A stretch of 12,367 bases of DNA. Origin: an uncultured Tepidimonas sp. GTDB taxonomy: Bacteria > Pseudomonadota > Gammaproteobacteria > Burkholderiales > Burkholderiaceae_C. The position numbers were made by a program, and so were the translations under genes. Shown here piece after piece: positions 6,733 to 12,367 of the stretch. The DNA is taken from assembly GCA_937949455.1 (NCBI GenBank), contig CALEDU010000095.1, positions 1 through 12,367 of the forward strand, written 5' to 3'. The notes beneath the pieces were generated by a model that was not told the DNA's origin, did not search any database, and saw nothing but the letters and a program-made list of their open reading frames with translations. The stretch's first letter is position 1, and each line of letters opens with the position of its first letter.

Positions 6733-7884
6733 TCAGCGCGCACGGCGTGTCGGCATCACGTGCACCCAGTCACAGTCCAGCCAGATGCGCAGCGGCTGGC
6801 TGGGCTGCAAAACCTGCCGCAGTGGGCCGGAGCGCACCAGCCGCAGCGCCACCCCCGGCAGACCATCGACGCTGGCTGTAGCCATCGTTGTCTCGCCGAG
6901 ATGGCGCACCGTGTGCACGGTGGTGGCCAGTGCCTGCTCACCGATGCCCGCAATATGTCTGGCTGGGGTGTGCTCGTTATCCAAGCGCAGCCCGTCACCC
7001 TGCACCACCCAAGTGACGCGCTGCCCGGGGGGGATCTTGCCTTTGTCGCGCACACGCAGCTGCAGGGCGGCTGGCGTGCCGTCCGCCAAGTGCCACTGTA
7101 GCCAACCGACACCGGTGTTGCGGTCGGACTCGTCGCGCGGGCCGAGCCACGCGCCCTGGAAGCGGTTTTGCACGCCGACCAGGTCAGCTACACGCGCGTT
7201 GCGCGGGCTGCGGTAGATGTGCGCCGGTGTGCCGCTTTGCAGTATTTGCCCTTGGTCCATCACCACCAGCCGGTCGGCCAGTTGCCGCGCCTCGGTCAGG
7301 TCGTGGGTAACGAGGATGATCGGGATCGCCAGCTCTTGGCGCAAATCGGCCAGCAGGTCGTACAGGCCCTGCCGGTTCATCTGGTCGACCGCCGAAAACG
7401 GCTCGTCCAGCAACAAAAGCCGTGGCTGGCGCGCCAACGCGCGCGCCACCGCCACGCGCTGCTGTTGTCCGCCAGAGAGCGCGGCCGGTCGGCGCTGCAT
7501 CTGCTCGGGCGTCAGGCGCACATGCGCCAGCCAACGCGCGGCCAGCGCGCGCCGCTGCGCGTGCGGCCGATCCAGCAGCGCCAGCGCCACATTGTCCAGC
7601 GCGCTCAGATGCGGCATGAGCGCATAGTTCTGGAATACCAAGCCAACGTGGCGCCGCTGCGGCGGTATGAACACACCTGCCTGGGTGTCGACCCAGACCT
7701 CGTGGCCGAGGCGGATCACGCCGCTTTTCGGCCGCATCAGCCCGGCCAGGCAACGCAGCAGCGAGGTCTTGCCGGCACCCGACGGCCCCACCAGCGCCAT
7801 CAGCTCACCGGGCTGGCACTGTACGGTGCCGTGCAGCGACACGGGCTCGCGCTGCTCGATCTCGGCGTACAACGCTGCGCTCAC
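6733..7884 (-). CDS. modC: molybdate ABC transporter ATP-binding protein
   Basis: I place the start at GTG 7884-7882, ten bases after the modB stop and preceded by GAGGG at about seven bases; the frame is open back to 8061, but that extension lies inside modB and reads as Arg/Cys/Trp-rich shadow sequence. This gives 383 residues. All ABC ATPase motifs are present: Walker A GPSGAGKTS (33-41), Q-loop Q85 in VFQNYALMP, signature LSGGQQQR (136-143), Walker B LLLLDEP (156-162) and H-loop H194 in VTHDL. The C-terminal 140 or so residues are beta-rich and TOBE-like, as in ModC/CysA-type subunits that use this part for dimerisation or regulation. The role is ATP hydrolysis to drive import through ModB. 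Sequence alone could also suit sulfate or another oxyanion, but the modA and modB neighbours decide for molybdate (or tungstate). Confidence 0.9.
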   Translation of the reverse strand: MSAALYAEIEQREPVSLHGTVQCQPGELMALVGPSGAGKTSLLRCLAGLMRPKSGVIRLGHEVWVDTQAGVFIPPQRRHVGLVFQNYALMPHLSALDNVALALLDRPHAQRRALAARWLAHVRLTPEQMQRRPAALSGGQQQRVAVARALARQPRLLLLDEPFSAVDQMNRQGLYDLLADLRQELAIPIILVTHDLTEARQLADRLVVMDQGQILQSGTPAHIYRSPRNARVADLVGVQNRFQGAWLGPRDESDRNTGVGWLQWHLADGTPAALQLRVRDKGKIPPGQRVTWVVQGDGLRLDNEHTPARHIAGIGEQALATTVHTVRHLGETTMATASVDGLPGVALRLVRSGPLRQVLQPSQPLRIWLDCDWVHVMPTRRAR

Positions 7885-7894
7885 GGATGTGCCC

Positions 7895-8557
7895 TCAGTG
7901 CTTGACCGTGCGCGCTGCGGCAAAGAACGACGCCGCCACCGCCACCAGCGACAGCACCAGCAGCAGCAGTGCCATGCGGTCGGCGGCCTGCAGGTCGAAC
8001 GCCTGCACGCGGTCGTAGATGCTGATGGCGATCGTCTTGGTCTCGCCGGGGATACTGCCACCGACCATCAGCACGACGCCGAACTCGCCCAGCGTGTGTA
8101 CAAAGGTCAGCACCGAGGCCGAGAGAATCCCCGGCCAGGCCAGCGGCAACTCCACCCGCCACAGCGTCTGCCAACGCGACAGGCCATGCACTGCGGCGGC
8201 CTCCGTCAGGTTGGCGGGGATGGCCTCGAACGCTCGTTGGATAGGCTGCACCATGAACGGCACATTGAACACCACCGACGCGATCAGCAGGCCAAGGAAA
8301 TTGAACGTTAACCGCACATGGAAGTGCTCTGATATCCACGACCCCAGGGGCGAGTTCGCCCCGAGCGAGACCAACAAATAGTAGCCCAGCACCGTGGGCG
8401 GCAGCACCAGCGGCAGCACCACGGCAGCTTCTACCAGCGACTTGCCGACGAAGCGGGCGCGCGCCAGCCAGCGACCCATCCACAAGCCCAGCGGCAAGAG
8501 CACCAGCAGCGTGGCGGTCGCCAATTCCAACGACAGCCCCAGTGCCATCCAGTCCAC
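7895..8557 (-). CDS. modB: molybdate ABC transporter permease
   Basis: A 220-residue inner-membrane protein starting at GTG 8557-8555, two bases after the modA stop, with AGGAG at a five-base spacing. About five hydrophobic segments are visible (7-28, 42-64, 85-106, 142-165, 194-216). The cytoplasmic EAA coupling loop begins at E119 (EAAAVHGLSRWQTLWRVELP), and the ModB/CysT hallmarks LPPTVLGYYLLV (52-63) and GEFGVVLMVGGSIPGETKT (157-175) are present. Length is normal for ModB (about 220-230). It forms the homodimeric channel receiving oxyanion from ModA and is powered by ModC. The tight spacing on both sides indicates one operon. Confidence 0.95.
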   Translation of the reverse strand: MDWMALGLSLELATATLLVLLPLGLWMGRWLARARFVGKSLVEAAVVLPLVLPPTVLGYYLLVSLGANSPLGSWISEHFHVRLTFNFLGLLIASVVFNVPFMVQPIQRAFEAIPANLTEAAAVHGLSRWQTLWRVELPLAWPGILSASVLTFVHTLGEFGVVLMVGGSIPGETKTIAISIYDRVQAFDLQAADRMALLLLVLSLVAVAASFFAAARTVKH

Positions 8558-8559
8558 GG

Positions 8560-9360
8560 TTACTCCTGTGCCATGGAAAATCCGTAGCGGACCATGATAG
8601 CCTGCACCTCGGGCGTGGCCAGGAAGTCGTAGAACTGTCGTGCGGCTGGCGGCGCGCCCTTCATCAGCACCATGCGCTGCGCCAGCGGCCGATGCCAGGA
8701 CTGCGGGATCAGGGCAAAATCACCGAGCGCAGTCACCGGGGGGGACTTGGCCAGTGACAGCGCGATGATGCCACCATCGGCAGAGCCAGAGGTGGCGAAC
8801 TGTGCCGTCTGGGCGATGTTTTCGCCGTAGACCAGCTTGGGCTCGATGGCCGCCCACAGGCCGGCGTGCTGCAGCGCCTCCTTGGCCCGTCGGCCGTAAG
8901 GCGCATGCTCCGGGTTGGCGATGGCAAACTTGCGCAGCCGGCCATCCTTGAGCGCGGCAGCCAGGTCCTTCAGCTCGCCGTCGGCCTTCAAGCGCGAGCC
9001 CTTCGGCACCATGATGCCGATGCGGCCATAGGCGTAGAGTCGGCCGCGGTCGAGCGTTTTGCCGGCATCGGCCAACTTGAAGACGAAATCTTCGTCTGCC
9101 GACATGAACAGGTGAAACGGAGCCCCTTGCAGGATCTGTGAGTAAAAGAGACCCGAGGAGCCGAACACCAGCTGCAGCCGCAGACCGCTGCGCCGCTCGA
9201 ACAGCTGGGCGATTTCCTCTAGGGCAAACTTGAGGTCGGCGGCGGCGGCTACGGTCGGTTGAGGGGATTGGAAGGGCTGAGCCAGCGGCGACCGCTGCGG
9301 GCCGATGGCAGCCAGCGTCAGCACAGTCACGGTGAGCCAGCGGCGCAGGGAGGGCATCAT
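8560..9360 (-). CDS. modA: molybdate-binding periplasmic protein
   Basis: A 266-residue protein starting at ATG 9360-9358 (an adjacent second ATG at 9357 is equally possible); the ribosome site is weak. The N-terminus has a signal peptide (MMPSLRRWLTVTVLTLAAIG, probable cleavage near residue 27). The mature protein shows the ModA ligand-pocket segments: AAADLKFALEEI (39-50), GSSGLFYSQI (67-76), FMSADEDFVFKL (85-96), ANPEHAPYGRRAKEAL (148-163) and GENIAQTAQFATSGSADGG (179-197). These place it in the bacterial ModA family, which captures molybdate (and often tungstate) in the periplasm and hands it to ModB. The gene follows lspA by 15 bp and precedes modB by 2 bp. No ModE-like palindrome is visible in the short gap upstream, so control probably comes from further upstream. 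Confidence 0.95.
   Translation of the reverse strand: MMPSLRRWLTVTVLTLAAIGPQRSPLAQPFQSPQPTVAAAADLKFALEEIAQLFERRSGLRLQLVFGSSGLFYSQILQGAPFHLFMSADEDFVFKLADAGKTLDRGRLYAYGRIGIMVPKGSRLKADGELKDLAAALKDGRLRKFAIANPEHAPYGRRAKEALQHAGLWAAIEPKLVYGENIAQTAQFATSGSADGGIIALSLAKSPPVTALGDFALIPQSWHRPLAQRMVLMKGAPPAARQFYDFLATPEVQAIMVRYGFSMAQE
8563..8567 (-). promoter_or_regulatory. ribosome binding site deciding the modB GTG start
   Basis: AGGAG on the minus strand lies five bases before GTG 8557 and sits inside the last codons of modA, just before its TAA stop (8562-8560). It supports the GTG start over the internal ATG four codons in, and suggests translational coupling of modA and modB. Confidence 0.65.
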
Positions 9361-9375
9361 GGCGGCGCTTAGGGG

Positions 9376-9885
9376 TCAGCGGCTGCGCCGCACGCGCAGC
9401 ATCTCGTCCAAAATCAGGCCGGCGGCACCGACCGTGATCGCGGTGTCGGCCAGATTGAAGGCTGGAAAGTGCCCGCCGGGGAACAGCGGGGCCAGCCAAC
9501 GGAAATGGAAGTCCAGCATGTCCACCACATAGCCGTGGACCAGGCGGTCGATGACGTTGCCGAGCGCGCCGCCGAGCAAGCAGGACAGAGAGAAGGCGAA
9601 CAGCCGTTGGCTGGCGTGGGCGCGCAGCATCCACACGATGAAAATGGCCGCCCCGACCCCGATAGCCAGGAATAACCAACGCTGCCAGCCACCGGCGTGG
9701 GCCAGAAAGGAAAAAGCGGCTCCCGTGTTGTGCACCCGCACGAGGTTGAAGAACGACGTCACTGGTGTGGTGTCGCCCAGCCGGTAAAAGACCAGGATCA
9801 GCCCTTTGCTGATCTGGTCCAGCAGCAGAATCAGAAACGCCAACCCCAACCAGGTCAGCATGCCTTTGGACGAGGCCTTGGCCAT
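9376..9885 (-). CDS. lspA: lipoprotein signal peptidase (signal peptidase II)
   Basis: A 169-residue integral membrane aspartyl protease, start ATG 9885-9883, 15 bp after the ileS stop. Four hydrophobic helices are visible (about 10-33, 68-88, 95-112, 143-160). The family motifs are all present: D23 in [20 protein letters not shown] (49-60), GNVIDRL with D113, VVDMLDF with D122, and FNLADTAI with D147, the region that supplies the catalytic aspartate pair. It removes the signal peptide from diacylglyceryl-modified prolipoproteins in the inner membrane. The ileS-lspA pair is a very common arrangement in proteobacteria, which supports both calls. Length is normal. Confidence 0.97.
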   Translation of the reverse strand: MAKASSKGMLTWLGLAFLILLLDQISKGLILVFYRLGDTTPVTSFFNLVRVHNTGAAFSFLAHAGGWQRWLFLAIGVGAAIFIVWMLRAHASQRLFAFSLSCLLGGALGNVIDRLVHGYVVDMLDFHFRWLAPLFPGGHFPAFNLADTAITVGAAGLILDEMLRVRRSR

Positions 9886-9900
9886 GGTGTGCAGCGAGCC

Positions 9901-12367
9901 TCAGGCCGCGTGACGCGCTTCGCCAGCGCCGTACAGATTGCTGGTACACCGCCCGCACAGGTGGGGGTGGTCCGGATCATGGCCGACATCCGCACGCCAG
10001 TGCCAGCAGCGCGCGCACTTCGCGTGTGGTGACGGCGTGACTTGCACGGCCAGGCCGGCCCCGGCCTGCAGGGCCAGCGCCGACACCAGAAAGACGAACT
10101 TTGCATCCTCACCCAGCGTGGCCAGCAGTGCATGGTCCTCGGGCGGTAGGGTCAGCGTCACTTCGGCCTGCAGCGAGGGGCCGATGCGCCCGGCACTGCG
10201 TTCGTCCTCGATGGCCTTGTTGACGGCGTCGCGCACCACCAAGATGCGCGCCCATTTGGCCAGCAGCGCCTCATCGGGCGTGGGCAGCGGCAGGTAGGTC
10301 TCGGTGAAGATGGAGGGCGAGCCGTTGACGGGGGTGCCGATCAGCGCCCATGCCTCTTCTGCGGTAAATGACAGGAAGGGGGCGATCCAGCGCAGCATGG
10401 CGTGTGTGATCTGGTACAGCGCAGTCTGGGCGCTGCGCCGCGCAAGGCTCTTGGGGGCGGTGGTGTAGAGCCGGTCTTTGAGCACGTCCAGATAAAACGC
10501 GCCCAGATCCTCGGAGCAAAACACCTGCACCTTGGCCACCACGGGGTGGAATTCGTAAACATGGTGGTGCGCCAGGATCTCGGCTTGCAGTTGCGCGCTG
10601 CGCGCCAGCGCCCAGCGGTCGATCTCCAGCATCTGCTCGGCGGGCACCGCATCGGCCTGCGGGTCGAAATCACTGATATTGGCCAGCAGAAAGCGCAAGG
10701 TGTTGCGCATGCGCCGGTAGGCGTCCACCACGCGCGCCAGGATCTTGTCGTCGATGCCCAGGTCGCCCGAATAGTCGGTCGCGGCCACCCACAGGCGGAT
10801 GATCTCGGCGCCGAGCTTGCCGCTGATTTCCTGCGGGGCGACGACGTTGCCCAGCGACTTGCTCATCTTGCGGCCTTGGCCGTCCACCGTGAAGCCGTGG
10901 GTCAGCAGGCCGCGGTACGGCGCACGGCCGTACATGGCGCAGGCCGTCAGCAGCGAGGAGTGGAACCAGCCGCGGTGCTGGTCGTGGCCTTCCAGGTACA
11001 GATCGGCCTCCGGGCCGTTGTCGTGGCCGGCACCGGCGTGGCTGCCCTTGAGCACTGTCGTGTGCGTGGTGCCGGAGTCGAACCAGACCTCCAGGATGTC
11101 GTTGCTCTTGCTCCAGCGGGACGGGTCGCCGCCGTCGCCGATGCGCTGCAGAATGTCGGCGGGGGTGAGCTTGCTCCACGCCTCGATGCCGCCGTGCTCC
11201 ACCACCTCGGCGGCCAGGTCGATGATCTCGGGCGTGCGCGGGTGCGGCTCGCCGCTGTCCACCTCCAGCAGGAAGGGCAGGGGCACGCCCCAGTTGCGCT
11301 GGCGGCTGATGCACCAGTCGGGCCGATGGGCGATCATGTCGCGCAGCCGGGCGCGGCCGTTTTCCGGGTAGAACTGGGTGTGCTCGATGGCTTCGAGCGC
11401 CATCTCACGCAGGGTGCGCGGTGCGGGATCGGTGGCGAAGATGCCACGGGTTGCCGCCGTGGGGGCGTCCATGCGGACGAACCACTGAGCCGCAGCGCGG
11501 TAGATCACCGGCGTTTTGTGGCGCCAGCAGTGCGGATAGCTGTGAATGATGGTTTGGCTGGCGAACAGGCGGCCCGCCTCGCGCAGCGAGTCGATGATCG
11601 CCGGGGCCGCTTTCCAGATGGACTGTCCGCCGAAGAGGGGCAGCTCCGGCGCATACACGCCGTTGCCCTGCACGGGGTTCAGAATATCGGCCAGCGCCAG
11701 CCCATGCGCCACGCAGCTGTTGAAGTCCTCCACCCCGTAGGCGGGCGCGGAGTGGACGATGCCGGTGCCGTCATCGGCGGTGGCATAGTCGGCCAGGTAG
11801 ATGGGTGCGAGCCGGTCGTAGCCCGGGTGCACATGAGCCAGCGGGTGGTGGAAGTTCAGCTTTTCCAGCGCGCGGCCGGGCACGGTGGCCAGCACCGAGC
11901 CTTCTAGTCCATAGCGCTGCAGGCAGGACTCGACCAGCGCCTCAGCCAACACCAGCAGGCCGCGCTGCGTGTCCACCAGGGCGTAGAGCAGCTCGGGGTT
12001 GAGGTTGAGCGCCTGGTTGGCCGGGATGGTCCACGCGGTGGTGGTCCAGATGACGGCGAAAATCGGCCGCCCCTGCAGGCCAGTGGGGCTGGCGTGTGGC
12101 AGTCCCCGGTCTCGGAAGAAGGCCTGCAGCAGTTTGTCCGGCTCCGCGCACAGAAAGCCCACGTCCAGCGTCTGGCTTTGCTTGTCGGCGTACTCGATTT
12201 CGAACTCCGCTAGCGACGAGCCGCAATCGAAGCACCAGTACACGGGCTTGAGCCCACGGTAGACGAAGCCGCGCTCCATCACGCGTTTGAAGGCGCGAAT
12301 TTCCTCGGCCTCGTTGCGAAAATCCATGGTGCGGTAGGGCTGCTCCCAGTCGCCCAGCACGCCCAGA
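9901..12367 (-). CDS. ileS: isoleucyl-tRNA synthetase (C-terminal part; start outside window)
   Basis: The gene enters from the right edge on the minus strand and stops at TGA 9903-9901. The GTG at 12360 is an internal valine in the conserved LGVLGDW segment, not a start. About 820 residues are present of the roughly 940-960 usual, so the N-terminal part with the HxGH ATP-binding motif lies outside. Visible are the CP1 editing domain (threonine-rich [11 protein letters not shown] at 105-115 counted from 12360, and [16 protein letters not shown] at 198-213 with the conserved His and Asp), the KMSKS loop at 10855-10869, the alpha-helical anticodon-binding domain, and a C-terminal zinc finger with Cys 782, 785, 802 and 805 (CARC...CGRC). 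It charges tRNA-Ile in the cytoplasm and hydrolyses mis-charged valine. It appears intact in the part shown. Confidence 0.98.
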   Translation of the reverse strand, partial: LGVLGDWEQPYRTMDFRNEAEEIRAFKRVMERGFVYRGLKPVYWCFDCGSSLAEFEIEYADKQSQTLDVGFLCAEPDKLLQAFFRDRGLPHASPTGLQGRPIFAVIWTTTAWTIPANQALNLNPELLYALVDTQRGLLVLAEALVESCLQRYGLEGSVLATVPGRALEKLNFHHPLAHVHPGYDRLAPIYLADYATADDGTGIVHSAPAYGVEDFNSCVAHGLALADILNPVQGNGVYAPELPLFGGQSIWKAAPAIIDSLREAGRLFASQTIIHSYPHCWRHKTPVIYRAAAQWFVRMDAPTAATRGIFATDPAPRTLREMALEAIEHTQFYPENGRARLRDMIAHRPDWCISRQRNWGVPLPFLLEVDSGEPHPRTPEIIDLAAEVVEHGGIEAWSKLTPADILQRIGDGGDPSRWSKSNDILEVWFDSGTTHTTVLKGSHAGAGHDNGPEADLYLEGHDQHRGWFHSSLLTACAMYGRAPYRGLLTHGFTVDGQGRKMSKSLGNVVAPQEISGKLGAEIIRLWVAATDYSGDLGIDDKILARVVDAYRRMRNTLRFLLANISDFDPQADAVPAEQMLEIDRWALARSAQLQAEILAHHHVYEFHPVVAKVQVFCSEDLGAFYLDVLKDRLYTTAPKSLARRSAQTALYQITHAMLRWIAPFLSFTAEEAWALIGTPVNGSPSIFTETYLPLPTPDEALLAKWARILVVRDAVNKAIEDERSAGRIGPSLQAEVTLTLPPEDHALLATLGEDAKFVFLVSALALQAGAGLAVQVTPSPHAKCARCWHWRADVGHDPDHPHLCGRCTSNLYGAGEARHAA

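Noticed and set aside
7885..8061. Extended N-terminus for modC back to 8061
   Set aside because: The extra 59 residues overlap modB and are Arg/Cys/Trp-rich; the GTG at 7884 has a GAGGG site and gives a normal ModC N-terminus.
9361..9375. ModE operator upstream of modA
   Set aside because: Only 15 bases separate lspA and modA and they show no TATATA-type palindrome.
8720..9958. 412-codon minus-strand frame running across lspA and modA
   Set aside because: It is a shifted-frame shadow of two well-conserved genes; the product is Arg/Pro/Ala-rich without motifs, so it is neither a fusion nor evidence of a frameshift.
10402..11907. 501-codon open frame on the plus strand opposite ileS
   Set aside because: It mirrors the strongly conserved IleS coding frame. 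The translation is low-complexity, rich in His, Arg, Val, Gly, with no recognisable domain; long antisense frames are expected in GC-rich genes with G/C third positions.

Overview
The window is a 12.4 kb stretch of dense, high-GC bacterial DNA with short intergenic gaps, several GTG starts and strong GC bias at third codon positions (hence many long antisense shadow frames). The protein sequences look like Betaproteobacteria, most likely Burkholderiales (Comamonadaceae or a neighbour). This is judged from the character of IleS, LspA, ModA and the quinone reductase. I cannot name a genus from the sequence alone. I see no tRNA, rRNA, CRISPR array, IS element or prophage gene, and no intergenic stretch longer than about 75 bases.

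Layout: at the left edge, the 3' part of a plus-strand quinone oxidoreductase gene (1-758) converges on a long minus-strand block. Read in the direction of transcription (right to left), that block is: the 3' part of ileS (12367-9901), lspA (9885-9376), modA (9360-8560), modB (8557-7895), modC (7884-6733), a 70 bp gap, an 1135-residue MHYT-PAS-PAS hybrid histidine kinase with receiver and HPt domains (6662-3255), a receiver/HD-GYP response regulator overlapping it by 8 bp (3262-2222), a membrane chemoreceptor-like protein with a shortened C-terminus (2159-1215), and a small exported protein of unknown function (1204-815).

Functionally there are two modules. The first joins housekeeping genes (isoleucyl-tRNA synthetase and lipoprotein signal peptidase) to a complete molybdate ABC transporter: ModA binds the oxyanion in the periplasm, ModB is the channel, and ModC is the ATPase. 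All gaps are 2-15 bp, so the mod genes are probably transcribed from the ileS side rather than from a private ModE-controlled promoter. The second is a signalling cluster. A seven-helix MHYT sensor kinase probably phosphorylates the receiver of an HD-GYP cyclic-di-GMP phosphodiesterase encoded in overlapping frame order. A chemoreceptor fragment and a small periplasmic protein follow. The 70 bp gap between the modules holds a 6-bp inverted repeat next to a good -10 hexamer, the best candidate in the window for a private promoter/operator.

Nothing here is clearly a wholly new system. The points most worth a second look are the chemoreceptor that lacks the second half of its signalling hairpin, the atypical HPt motif of the kinase, the kinase/HD-GYP pair with its inverted repeat, the coupling of mod genes to ileS-lspA, and the uncharacterised secreted protein.
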